IMG/VR virus record: IMGVR_UViG_3300042887_004411
Coordinates: 1-50,886 of that record
DNA length: 50,886 nucleotides
Reading direction: 5' to 3' (one strand)
From: a virus
The notes beneath the pieces were generated by a model, which saw only the letters and a list, made by a program, of their open reading frames with translations, had not been told where the DNA came from and made no database searches. Positions 1 through 8,279 of this stretch are shown in pieces. Positions within the stretch are counted from its first letter, which is position 1, and the number at the start of each line of letters is the position of its first letter. Made by a program: the position numbers and the translations under genes.

Positions 1-1
1 T

Positions 2-988
2 ATTTATTTGGTACCCAACAAATGTGTAGTACGTAGTAGACAAGAAGTTAGTACTTCCTACACTCTTAATTTAGGAGAAAAAGATGTAACTACTGCTGAG
101 GATTTGTTTAAGCAAATTAAAGTTACTATACCTGATTTGAAGACTTTCAAGCTACCGATTATACCTGCTAATATGAAGTCGGTAGTAGATGCGAGAACGT
201 ATGAAAAGTATTCTGAACTTGGTTTAATGCCAATTATGCACCGGTTCAATGTTGATACTGTTTCTTTTCTTTCCAAGACTAGCTCAAGTTGGCGTGCAAT
301 CAGTGTTGGAGTAAACAACAATGATCTACTGGAAATGGAGCGGGTTTCTAAGCAACTTTCATCTGATAAACGGCCTCACTTGATTTGTATTGATATTGCT
401 CACGGCCACGCTGAATCAGTTAAGCAAATGATTGGCATTATCAAGACTTTGTTTAACTATGCATGCCCAATTATTATGGCTGGTAACGTAACTACACCAG
501 AAGCTGTAGAAGACCTGCAGGCTTGGGGTGCTGATCTTATTAAGGTAGGTATTGGACCAGGTCAGGTATGTTCTACTAAGAACAAGACTGGTTTCCATGT
601 ACCTATGTTTACAGCAGTTAAGGAATGCGCAGCTGTTGCTAAGGTTCCGATTGTTGCAGATGGAGGCATTCGGGAAAACGGAGATATTGCTAAAGCGCTT
701 GTAGCTGGTGCTAGTTTGGTAATGGTGGGGGGCATGTTTGCTGCATGCACGGATTCTCCCGCGGTTATCATTGACGGTAAGAAGGAGTATTACGGTAGTG
801 CTTCAGCTCATAACAAGGGATATAACAAGAACGTTGAGGGATTCCACACACATCTCAACCCGACTATGTCTATTGAAGAGAAGGTAGAAGAGATTCAGCA
901 AGACTTGCAAAGCGCTATTAGTTATGCAGGTGGAAAAGATCTTTCTGCACTTGATATTTCTAAAGTAAAGTATAACATTGTACAATAA
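2..988 (+). CDS. GMP reductase / IMP dehydrogenase-like protein, 5' end cut by window
   Basis: A (beta/alpha)8-barrel enzyme of the IMPDH/GMP reductase family, acting in purine nucleotide interconversion. The reading frame is open to the left window edge. The first possible start inside (TTG at 8) lies in the family's N-terminal region, so the true start is probably outside. Counting from that TTG, PIIPANM (50-56) matches the family's P-I-(I/A)-A-N-M segment. GIGPGQVCSTKNKTG (181-195) is the catalytic loop with nucleophile Cys188. ADGGIRENGDIAKAL (217-231) and VGGMFAA (240-246) form the phosphate-binding part. KEYYGSAS followed by VEG fits GMP reductase better than IMPDH, and no CBS domains are present. 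Length is close to bacterial GuaC. It is followed 3 bp later by a small gene on the same strand. IMPDH-like activity remains possible. Confidence 0.85.
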   Translation: MYLVPNKCVVRSRQEVSTSYTLNLGEKDVTTAEDLFKQIKVTIPDLKTFKLPIIPANMKSVVDARTYEKYSELGLMPIMHRFNVDTVSFLSKTSSSWRAISVGVNNNDLLEMERVSKQLSSDKRPHLICIDIAHGHAESVKQMIGIIKTLFNYACPIIMAGNVTTPEAVEDLQAWGADLIKVGIGPGQVCSTKNKTGFHVPMFTAVKECAAVAKVPIVADGGIRENGDIAKALVAGASLVMVGGMFAACTDSPAVIIDGKKEYYGSASAHNKGYNKNVEGFHTHLNPTMSIEEKVEEIQQDLQSAISYAGGKDLSALDISKVKYNIVQ

Positions 989-991
989 ATT

Positions 992-1486
992 ATGAGTAAA
1001 GAAGAATACGTTCAAATTGAGGCTGTTCGTCAAGCTCTCGAAAAGGTTGTCAAGGATGAGAACGCAATTGAAAAGGTTCTTACCCTTTTGAGTGATTCTA
1101 CAGTCGCGGTAGACACCGCTAAGCAAGCAGACCCGGAACTGGAAGATAATACTTCTGGGGAACCGGATGGAGAAGAAGGTGCCCCGAAGCCAAAGATGCA
1201 GTATGTTATTCTTGTTTCTGATTCAGCAGGAGTTATTAACAAGGATCTCGTTGGTTGGGTTCTTCAGGTACCAGAAGAGGAAGATTGTCGAAGTGTTGTT
1301 GAAGGTATTAAGAAGGCTGCATATAATTTCAATGCATCTAAGAAAGGTCGCAAGTATCCGGTGAATTCTATCGGTCAAGCTATCGAGGGAGTACCGACTA
1401 AGTTCTTTAAGCCTTATAATATTAAGCTTAAGACTAAAGAATCAGTTTACGTTGTTACAACTGATAACGTGTTACCTAAATCGTAA
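992..1486 (+). CDS. Hypothetical acidic protein (164 aa)
   Basis: I do not recognise this protein. The first ~45 residues (MSKEEYVQIEAVRQAL...) look helical. They are followed by a strongly acidic, disordered-looking linker (residues 48-65, rich in E, D, G, P) and a compact C-terminal part starting near KPKMQYVILVSD. The ATG lies 3 bp after the stop of the GMP-reductase-like gene and no Shine-Dalgarno is visible, so translation may be coupled. A strong hairpin terminator follows 10 bp after its stop. No membrane segment or signal peptide is seen. Confidence 0.75.
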   Translation: MSKEEYVQIEAVRQALEKVVKDENAIEKVLTLLSDSTVAVDTAKQADPELEDNTSGEPDGEEGAPKPKMQYVILVSDSAGVINKDLVGWVLQVPEEEDCRSVVEGIKKAAYNFNASKKGRKYPVNSIGQAIEGVPTKFFKPYNIKLKTKESVYVVTTDNVLPKS

Positions 1487-1496
1487 CGTAAAAAAG

Positions 1497-1524
1497 AAAA
1501 GCCTCACGAAAGTGAGGCTTTTTT
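1497..1524. terminator. Bidirectional intrinsic terminator
   Basis: A perfect 7-bp stem GCCTCAC/GTGAGGC closes on a GAAA tetraloop and is flanked by an A-run on one side and TTTTTT on the other. It therefore reads as a Rho-independent terminator on both strands. It lies between convergent genes, ending the plus-strand pair (GMP-reductase-like gene and 992-1486) and the minus-strand sugar-transfer operon (last gene stops at 1526). Confidence 0.93.
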
Positions 1525-1525
1525 A

Positions 1526-3214
1526 TTAGTTTTCTCTTCTTTCGTGTGGCTTATACCACACTATTCTGTTATGATTAATAGGCGAAGCTAAGAGTACTGC
1601 CGTTCTCATATTACCTTTACGAGTCTCTTGGAACATATGAGACATCCAGGTCTGTTCATAAGGATGAGCCCATTTAGTATTAAGGAACATCTTACGATTG
1701 CCTTCTTTACTAGTAATTAACGGCCAATTTGCATAATATACATCCCCCTCGATATAAGCTAATCCTTCAAATACATCAATTTTGTTAAATTGGGTACGAG
1801 GCACATTAGGATCTAAACCGCTGGTTGGTAGTTTATCGTAATTTGGCCAAATTTGGGTACGAACTTGCTGAGGCACGTTATACCATGAACACTGCATATG
1901 GTTGTCCATGTACACCTCTGTAAAAGATAGCTTAAGGAAATCAAACTTTTCTTTAAGCATAATCTTTTGTAGTTTATCAAAAAGATCAGGAACATAGAAC
2001 CGAAAACCATTACGGCAGGTACTGGTACCAGGTTCATGTAGGCACATATCGTCTTCAAAAAATATGTAAAAATCGTTATTAGTAGTATCAAAATGTTCAG
2101 CAGCATATTGTCTACCACCACAAATACCGACGTTATTGAAGTGCTTGTAATGTACAAACCCATACTCTTGTGCAATCTTTTGGTTTTGTTCTTTTGCAGT
2201 AAGATCGGTAGAGTTATCAATAAGAATCTTATCTGTTCTCTTAAGCCACTCCGGATGTTTTTCTAGACTTTTTAAGAGTACTCGTAATTGCTGAGGGAAA
2301 TTAAATGTAAGAATATAAATTGCTGTCTTAATATTAGTTAAGTCAAGATTTATATGTCTATTAGTAACTCTTTCCTCCGGTATCGGCTCTAGTGCAGGTT
2401 TTTTATTAGCAAGTTCTTGTACAAATTTAACAATAAGGCCGTTTTCATCTAACATGTACCGCCTGTATGTTTCAGGATACAGATAGGTCATAACAGAGAA
2501 AATACTTTCTTCCGTGCCCATGTACCCTTCTGATAGACTACGATCTACAAGGGTGTAATACAAACCATTAGCCTCGTGTATAGCTTGCTTTGTACCGCCG
2601 AATAATCCTCCACGACCAACTAGTTGTACATTTGCTTGGGCAAACTTATCTATTGCGTCTTTTTTAAACCCATGTATTTCAGTATTTGTATGGTAAGGAT
2701 AACAGAGAAATAAAAACGGATCCAATAATGAATTAATGTTGTCAAGCACTTTATTCTCTGTAAAGTATTTTTCATATACAGTATTTGTTATACCTGCGTC
2801 TAACCAAATAAAGTATTTTGATGCAAAAGGATCCCAAATAGTAACATCATGAAGCATAAACATTTTGCTCATGACAATTGGGTTATACCATTCACACACA
2901 GCTTGAGGGCTACTAGATAACCAACCACCAGGACCGGTTTGATTAAACCAATTTGGATCTGTTCTTATTTTTTGAGTTTTATCCCAAAACGGACTATAGA
3001 GACGCTTTACATCTTCAAGTTCATAGACTTTTACAAAAGTGTTCTCTCTTTTGCGTTTAGCCCAAACTAAATGCTCTAACGATTTCGGTACATAAACGAA
3101 AAGGTTAGCATCTATATCAAGAAACTTGTTAAAATTCTCAATATAATGATTAAAGTCGCGGCCCGGACGGTTAATGTTCCAAAGACCGGTTACTATTGTT
3201 AATTCCTTATTCAT
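1526..3214 (-). CDS. Two-domain glycosyltransferase (HtrL/YibB-like + GT2)
   Basis: A 562-aa protein that appears to join two sugar-transferase modules. Residues ~1-285 start with TIVTGLWNINRPGRD and carry WLDAG (137-141), resembling the HtrL/YibB family of putative glycosyltransferases. Residues ~297-520 form a GT-A domain: AIYILTFNFPQQLRVLLKSL at its start, IDNSTD (332-337), NNVGICGGRQYA (360-371) and the acidic FFEDDM (385-390). The last is the metal/nucleotide-sugar site expected in GT2. It is the last gene of the minus-strand cluster, starting 2 bp after the stop of the upstream gene (3217) and ending at the terminator. Sugar donor and acceptor cannot be read from sequence. Homology calls are from motif recognition; the GT2 half is the surer one. 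Confidence 0.8.
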   Translation of the reverse strand: MNKELTIVTGLWNINRPGRDFNHYIENFNKFLDIDANLFVYVPKSLEHLVWAKRKRENTFVKVYELEDVKRLYSPFWDKTQKIRTDPNWFNQTGPGGWLSSSPQAVCEWYNPIVMSKMFMLHDVTIWDPFASKYFIWLDAGITNTVYEKYFTENKVLDNINSLLDPFLFLCYPYHTNTEIHGFKKDAIDKFAQANVQLVGRGGLFGGTKQAIHEANGLYYTLVDRSLSEGYMGTEESIFSVMTYLYPETYRRYMLDENGLIVKFVQELANKKPALEPIPEERVTNRHINLDLTNIKTAIYILTFNFPQQLRVLLKSLEKHPEWLKRTDKILIDNSTDLTAKEQNQKIAQEYGFVHYKHFNNVGICGGRQYAAEHFDTTNNDFYIFFEDDMCLHEPGTSTCRNGFRFYVPDLFDKLQKIMLKEKFDFLKLSFTEVYMDNHMQCSWYNVPQQVRTQIWPNYDKLPTSGLDPNVPRTQFNKIDVFEGLAYIEGDVYYANWPLITSKEGNRKMFLNTKWAHPYEQTWMSHMFQETRKGNMRTAVLLASPINHNRIVWYKPHERREN

Positions 3215-3216
3215 TA

Positions 3217-4023
3217 TTAGTATTTTTGACTTTCAATATGTTTATAAAAAATGGATCCGTTATCGTCTACTTTATTTTGCCTCATAATATTGCAACCTTC
3301 AAGAGAATCGTGATGGGTGTGTTTGAGTACTGGAAAGGTTTGTACCCCGCCTAATGCTTGCCATTCTTCTAGTGTTTTTAAAACTGGATCTGAAGAGTGA
3401 AACGTAACTATTCTTTTAATATTTTTTGATGCAAGATAAGACGAATTAAGCAAATCGTCGTTCCATGACTTACCTACAAAATCTGTAAAGTAGTCTTGTT
3501 GAAAGTAATGCCTACGGTATGAAATGGTCTTGTAAGCTTGTAGTACTTTAACTGGGTAGTTTCCGTTAACCGATACTACATAATGATCTCTAACATCATT
3601 AAAAACCGGTGGGTTAACAATCCCCAAACCATCATATCCAATTGCACAACCAGGAAACTTGTATTGATTTGCAACTTGCTCCTTCACCATTTCAGTATTA
3701 TATACAAGGTCATCGTCAACGGTAATAATAATAGCATCCGGATCTTCCACTCGTAACAACGTGGGAACAATTTTTGTAATAGACCCTAGATCATCTACGC
3801 GAAATAGCTTTAAACGTGGATTTTTTGAGGCTATATCATTAAGCCAATCTGGTATATTATAAGGCGCTTGTGTGGTTTTGTTTACGTGAGGAATGTTAAA
3901 ATGTATTTCGTAGTTTTCATACGTTTGATTCAGTAAAGAATCTATACAAGACTTAAGACCATACTCATTAGTATCCTGCAAACGAGTCGGTATCGTGGTA
4001 AGGGTTAAAATCACTTGAGGCAT
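3217..4023 (-). CDS. GT2-like glycosyltransferase
   Basis: A 268-aa single-domain protein. It begins with a beta-strand and loop typical of GT-A enzymes (VILTLTTIPTRL, 4-15), has NQTYENYEIHFN (32-43), and carries a triple-Asp metal motif TVDDDLVYN (101-109). A histidine-rich C-terminal segment (KHTHHDSLEG) may close the active site. No signal peptide or membrane helix, so it should act in the host cytoplasm. It sits 2 bp upstream of the two-domain transferase. A TAAATA element lies 5 nt before its ATG. Donor and acceptor unknown. Confidence 0.8.
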   Translation of the reverse strand: MPQVILTLTTIPTRLQDTNEYGLKSCIDSLLNQTYENYEIHFNIPHVNKTTQAPYNIPDWLNDIASKNPRLKLFRVDDLGSITKIVPTLLRVEDPDAIIITVDDDLVYNTEMVKEQVANQYKFPGCAIGYDGLGIVNPPVFNDVRDHYVVSVNGNYPVKVLQAYKTISYRRHYFQQDYFTDFVGKSWNDDLLNSSYLASKNIKRIVTFHSSDPVLKTLEEWQALGGVQTFPVLKHTHHDSLEGCNIMRQNKVDDNGSIFYKHIESQKY

Positions 4024-4028
4024 AAATT

Positions 4029-4034
4029 TATTTA
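4029..4034 (-). promoter_or_regulatory. TAAATA late-promoter-like element
   Basis: TAAATA on the minus strand, 5 nt upstream of the ATG at 4023. It belongs to a recurring TAARTA-ATG arrangement in this window and matches the 3' part of the T4 late promoter TATAAATA. Function is inferred. Confidence 0.45.
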
Positions 4035-4044
4035 AATCGGATTA

Positions 4045-4980
4045 TTAATATGGCCACTCAACGAGATGGTTATGTTTTTCGTAAAAATTTTTAAGAAGTG
4101 TATAGTTTAGCTTAACAAACCCTTCCTTTGAATTTGCTGTTAAATTAAATTCCCAACCTGGAAAACTATTCCAAAATCTATCCTCAGGAAAAGTCCTACA
4201 AGTTAGTATACTGTTATCACAACCATAGTCAAAACTCCTACCAACTACTTTTATATTCAAAAGCTTATAGATAATAGCAAGCACTGGCTCGGCTAGAATG
4301 TTCCAACTTCCAGAAGTTAAATGCAAATCTACTCTTTCAAAAGCGTCCTTAATTATAAAACTATATACGTTAAGAAATTGCTGTATACTTTGTTTGTTAA
4401 CAAACTTATAAATTCTTACTGGGCCATCATTAAGCAAATAACCGTCGTCTAAATTAGAAACCGGTAAGTTTAATAACTTACTATACTTTACTACAGCGTT
4501 TTTAATGTTATCATTACCGGTATAATCATACACATTGTGACCGGTAACTGTATTAATCTTTATATTATCTAAATAGTTATAAAACTTAGTTATAGTTGTA
4601 TCATCATATTTAACATGTATATCACAATCAAGCAGTAACACCCCTTTGTAGTTTTCAATATTTTCTAAATTAAAACTATATCTCTGTATGGAATAGGGGT
4701 AACGTCGAGATGTAACTCTCATTTCATTTGCATATGCTACCACGTCTTTAGTTGGAGTGGGTAATACCTCGTGAGTTTTAGACCAATCATCCCTTAGAGT
4801 GTTAATATCTCTAACAAATAAATTGTATCTCTTTACCTCATCAAAATCATCCACAATGTCAGTGAGTACGAGTGTATCAAAATATTTTAATGCAGTGTGA
4901 TTTTGTATATTATCTATTACTCTCTTACGAAACGTAGGACCAATCGCAGTAAAAACTATTAAGGCTTTATTATTTACCAT
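4045..4980 (-). CDS. Putative GT-A-type glycosyltransferase
   Basis: A 311-aa protein I place with GT-A transferases on one main feature, GVLLLDCDIHV (113-123), a hydrophobic strand ending in a D-C-D metal motif. The N-terminus (ALIVFTAIGPTFRKRV) forms a first beta-alpha unit. A region of alternating strands follows, with a short Tyr/Trp-rich end (HNHLVEWPY). Position inside a run of sugar transferases supports the call. Its start lies 54 bp after the stop of the methyltransferase, the largest gap in the cluster. Less certain than its neighbours; it could be another nucleotide-sugar-dependent enzyme. Confidence 0.6.
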   Translation of the reverse strand: MVNNKALIVFTAIGPTFRKRVIDNIQNHTALKYFDTLVLTDIVDDFDEVKRYNLFVRDINTLRDDWSKTHEVLPTPTKDVVAYANEMRVTSRRYPYSIQRYSFNLENIENYKGVLLLDCDIHVKYDDTTITKFYNYLDNIKINTVTGHNVYDYTGNDNIKNAVVKYSKLLNLPVSNLDDGYLLNDGPVRIYKFVNKQSIQQFLNVYSFIIKDAFERVDLHLTSGSWNILAEPVLAIIYKLLNIKVVGRSFDYGCDNSILTCRTFPEDRFWNSFPGWEFNLTANSKEGFVKLNYTLLKNFYEKHNHLVEWPY

Positions 4981-5034
4981 ACCGTATGAGCGTTAGCTGG
5001 TTTGTTAACTAACATTTTTTCGCTAAAAAAACTT

Positions 5035-5724
5035 TTACTGCTCTTTATAAAATACCGTCTGACGACCACAAAGCAAACGAGTATAGCCTTCGTTAATTAA
5101 ATGCGGAGTTAAGATTTTATCTTTACCAGCACTCTCCGTGTTAAAATCTGTATCATCAATGGAAACTAAATGTCTAGGAGCTAGCTTATCTTTTGCAGCA
5201 ATGTACGCTCTCAGATGGTTTTCAGCATATTCATGCGTACCTTTATCCCAGCCATCTAAATACAATAAATCAATTTTACCAGGAAAGTTTTGTAAAAAAG
5301 AAATACCATCCTGTGGTACGTGAATATGTAGATTGGAGGGAACCGGTTGCTTAATGTGATGCTCATATTGGGAAAGTAAAATTTCCTTACATCTTGGGTC
5401 GATATCTACCGTGTGTACCTCGAAACCTTCACGTACCCAAAAATGTGTTGAATGACCATCTTGACAGCAAGGGGGTGCGTCTTTGGACAGCAAATTGTAG
5501 CTACTATCATGATAAGCAATACAGCGTTGAGTGAGTTCCATTCGAGTGGATCCAATCTCAACTACAGTTTTACCTCCAATCAACTTAAGAAATTCGATAG
5601 TTTTGCGTATCCATGGTGCAGGATAATTACGGATACTGTTCTCTTCATGCGTTAATACATCATGATTCCAGTAGTGTGTAGTTACTTTAAAATTATTAGC
5701 ACTGAGTTGTAGTTCTTTTATCAT
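5035..5724 (-). CDS. Class I SAM-dependent methyltransferase
   Basis: A 229-aa Rossmann-fold methyltransferase. Numbered from the ATG at 5724: TVVEIGSTRMELTQRC (53-68) is motif I (SAM-binding loop), VHTVDIDP (103-110) is the acidic residue after strand 2, IDLLYLDGWD (151-160) is the catalytic-side strand 4, and HLVSIDDTD (185-193) is strand 5. A longer frame with 10 extra residues exists. The 5724 ATG is preferred because it overlaps the stop of the upstream transferase in an ATGA (5721-5724), giving translational coupling. Within a glycosyltransferase cluster it most likely methylates a sugar or nucleotide-sugar, capping a glycan, but the substrate is not visible. Confidence 0.85.
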   Translation of the reverse strand: MIKELQLSANNFKVTTHYWNHDVLTHEENSIRNYPAPWIRKTIEFLKLIGGKTVVEIGSTRMELTQRCIAYHDSSYNLLSKDAPPCCQDGHSTHFWVREGFEVHTVDIDPRCKEILLSQYEHHIKQPVPSNLHIHVPQDGISFLQNFPGKIDLLYLDGWDKGTHEYAENHLRAYIAAKDKLAPRHLVSIDDTDFNTESAGKDKILTPHLINEGYTRLLCGRQTVFYKEQ

Positions 5725-6986
5725 GAAATTTTTTCCTCTATTCTTTCTGCCCAACCCTGACTCTTACTGTGAGCCCATATTACCCACTTTGCAGGCTTTT
5801 TATCTGTAAGAAAGAATTTTTCAATGCTTATATGATTATTAGAACTCCGCTGCATTTCTGCAATAGTAGCTGCTTGTATATCTTCCCGGAAAATTGCATT
5901 TCCTTTTTCATCATCAAATGCGAATACCCAAAAATCATAATCGTTGTGCTTAAAAACTGACTTATCAAATCTCACACAATGGTAAAACGAAACCGCAAAA
6001 GAGCTTTCCCATTCCTCATCATTTACAATTAATGGATTAGGCGGGTACTTATTATCTAATGTATATTGTTGTACAGCTTTACGTTTAAAGTGAAAGCCTG
6101 CATACTTTTCAAAATCTCTTAAGGTACGAACTGTACCTAAATCGTAACCAGTAAGATCCACATCGTCGTCTTTTTGCGTTCTGATTAAATTGCGAATACG
6201 CTTCCATGCAGTTTGTTGGTAACCGTACCAGTCTTCACCACGCTTTGATTGGTCGTCCCATAAAAGAATACCACTACGCTCTTCCCGCATAGTAGCATGC
6301 CATATAACTAACTTATGTGGATGGAACAAATCATAGCCATGTGTAAAGGACCGTACAGTTAAATTAAGCTCTTCTCCGCTGAAATAAATGTTTGGATCGT
6401 GTTTAACGTCTTTAGCCCACTGAGTGCGTGCAAATGCAAAGTGACCAGAGATAAACCGGGATCGTGCTGGTTCCGTCATAGTTTGATAACCAGAAAGCAA
6501 ACCAGGTCTAATAAAAATAGTACCATGCGGATAAAAACAAGCAAACTGTTGTTGCCATGGTTCCATACAACGACCAACCGGGTCAGTCTTAGGGTTATAG
6601 TATGGTAAATAACCGGTAAGAATAGGGTTAAATCCTCTCTTTTCTAAACCAAGATGCATTTGTTCAAGCGTCTCGTCCCAGTCCTTAGTAAAACGGTGAT
6701 GTGAATCAAGTTGAAGCACATACGTTTCATCCGTAATCATATCATTAATTCTTTGACGTGCGTAAGGCAAACCTTTTGCTTTAGTGTAAAGAATCTCATC
6801 TATCTTAAATTGTTTGTTACCACGAAATTCATCAATATTATCAAACTTATCGTCGGGGTTATATTGACAACAGATACCAAATACTATTCTTTCCGGATGC
6901 TTAGCCTGTGCTAAGCAATCCTTAATCGTGGGAACCAATTCCGGTTCTCTATAAGCAGGTAGATGTACAAAGATTTTATTTTTCAT
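5721..6986 (-). CDS. Skp1-GlcNAc-transferase-type glycosyltransferase (GT60-like), copy A
   Basis: A 421-aa protein with hallmarks of the 'GlcNAc' transferase family (Pfam PF11397, related to Dictyostelium Skp1 GnT51). Numbered from 6986, IFVHLPAYREPELVPTIKDC (5-24) opens the domain. LQLDSHHRF (91-99) is the metal/donor-binding D-S-H motif, followed by KDWDETL. SGHFAFA, then HDPNIYFSGEELNLTVRSFTHGYDLFHPHK in two stretches, is the conserved acceptor-side region. The family adds GlcNAc from UDP-GlcNAc; the founding eukaryotic member modifies hydroxyproline. A 24-residue upstream extension is possible, but the ATG at 6986 overlaps the previous stop as ATGA and starts directly at the conserved domain. 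It is paralogous to 6983-8242. Confidence 0.83.
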   Translation of the reverse strand: MKNKIFVHLPAYREPELVPTIKDCLAQAKHPERIVFGICCQYNPDDKFDNIDEFRGNKQFKIDEILYTKAKGLPYARQRINDMITDETYVLQLDSHHRFTKDWDETLEQMHLGLEKRGFNPILTGYLPYYNPKTDPVGRCMEPWQQQFACFYPHGTIFIRPGLLSGYQTMTEPARSRFISGHFAFARTQWAKDVKHDPNIYFSGEELNLTVRSFTHGYDLFHPHKLVIWHATMREERSGILLWDDQSKRGEDWYGYQQTAWKRIRNLIRTQKDDDVDLTGYDLGTVRTLRDFEKYAGFHFKRKAVQQYTLDNKYPPNPLIVNDEEWESSFAVSFYHCVRFDKSVFKHNDYDFWVFAFDDEKGNAIFREDIQAATIAEMQRSSNNHISIEKFFLTDKKPAKWVIWAHSKSQGWAERIEEKIS

Positions 6987-8242
6987 TGATATTTTATTAC
7001 GTTTTCTAGAATTTTTGTGTTCCAGCCTTTTGATTTGCTGTGTGGCCATATAGTCCATTTATAAGGTTTACTGTCAGTATCAAATTCTCTCCAAATATGA
7101 ATGAATTTATCATCTGGAAGTGTTGCAATAATAGTTTTTATCTCATTCTCATCTGCGTCTTTCCGGTACATATCTTTATTTTGCTCGTCCTTAAACACTA
7201 TACACCAGAAATCATAATCTCCTTCGGGTAATTCAGGACGATATACATCAATACAATACTTGAATCTTGTTACTAGTTCTTTTTGAAAAGCTTCTTCACT
7301 AACAAACTTTATAGGTGGTGGTGTTTCATTAATAACATCTTTATGAAACCGACGTCTCTTAAAATCTACCCCAGCATAGCGTTCGAAATCTTGTAGAGTG
7401 CGCTCTTTACCTAATCCGCACTCTTTAAAATTAATTTGCTTTTGATCCTCTCCATCGATACCGAATAAAATCTTTACACGTTTATAACTGATGGAATTAA
7501 GTTCATTCCAATTAGTATTATCATCCCAATGCTTTCTTGCCCCTGAACGAGTATATTGATGCCAAACTAAATGCTTATGAGGGTGAAAAAGATCGTAACC
7601 ATGTGTGTATGAACGCACCGCAAGGGAAATCTCCTCTCCATGGAAATAAAGTTCAGGATCGTATGGTACCTCTTTACACCACTGTCCCAAAGTAAAAATA
7701 AAATGACCCGATAGACCTCTTGTTGGAATTGGTACCATACAATTTTGCCAATTCTTAATAGTAGAAGGTCGCAAGAAAATAGGACCTTCAGGTAGGAAAC
7801 GATCATAATTTATTTGCCATAAATCTTGTACTCGACCTATCGGGTCATTAGCAGGTTCATAACTCGGAAGATAAGCAGTTAGTAAAGGTTTCTTATAACC
7901 AATTACTTTAAGATCATTAAGCATTTTAATAGCTGCTGTATCCCAACCCTGTATAAAACGATGGTGGGAATCTAACTGTAAGGTATAGGTTTGATCTTTA
8001 TATTGGTCTTGTATTTTACGTCTTATCCAACATGCCCCTTTAGTTTCTTTATAGGGTATTTCTATAATCTTTAAATTAGGTATACCACGAAGTGCGTCGA
8101 TATTTTCTCCATCTGCATATTGCCAGCCTATACAAAAATGAAGACGTTCAGGCTTGTCGGCTTTTGCAATACAGTCCTTAACAGTAGGAATTAACTCCGG
8201 GTCTCTGTATGCCGCAATTTGGATAAAAATAGTTTCTTCCAT
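6983..8242 (-). CDS. Skp1-GlcNAc-transferase-type glycosyltransferase (GT60-like), copy B
   Basis: A 419-aa paralogue of the neighbouring copy A. IFIQIAAYRDPELIPTVKDC (5-24), LQLDSHHRFIQGWD (88-101), SGHFIFT and HGEEISLAVRSYTHGYDLFH are shared. Both copies also share a C-terminal segment ending in an (I/K)W-HSKS-GW motif (WPHSKSKGW here, WAHSKSQGW in copy A), so they share a whole architecture and not only the catalytic core. The ATG at 8242 starts at the domain; a TTG 27 bp upstream is less likely. No Shine-Dalgarno is visible. It heads the sugar-transfer cluster 37 bp after the spike gene stop. UDP-GlcNAc as donor is family knowledge; the acceptor is unknown. Confidence 0.83.
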   Translation of the reverse strand: MEETIFIQIAAYRDPELIPTVKDCIAKADKPERLHFCIGWQYADGENIDALRGIPNLKIIEIPYKETKGACWIRRKIQDQYKDQTYTLQLDSHHRFIQGWDTAAIKMLNDLKVIGYKKPLLTAYLPSYEPANDPIGRVQDLWQINYDRFLPEGPIFLRPSTIKNWQNCMVPIPTRGLSGHFIFTLGQWCKEVPYDPELYFHGEEISLAVRSYTHGYDLFHPHKHLVWHQYTRSGARKHWDDNTNWNELNSISYKRVKILFGIDGEDQKQINFKECGLGKERTLQDFERYAGVDFKRRRFHKDVINETPPPIKFVSEEAFQKELVTRFKYCIDVYRPELPEGDYDFWCIVFKDEQNKDMYRKDADENEIKTIIATLPDDKFIHIWREFDTDSKPYKWTIWPHSKSKGWNTKILENVIKYQ

Positions 8243-8279
8243 AAAAATATTATAGAAGAACTTAAACAACTTTCAACTA

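Noticed and set aside
4981-5034. Terminator or promoter in the 54-bp gap of the sugar-transfer cluster
   Set aside because: Only a 5-bp stem (GTTAG/CTAAC) is visible, no T-run at the right place and no TAARTA element.
8243-8279. Extended start (TTG at 8269) for the GlcNAc-transferase-type copy B
   Set aside because: The nine extra residues precede the conserved domain start, and the ATG at 8242 fits the family and its paralogue.
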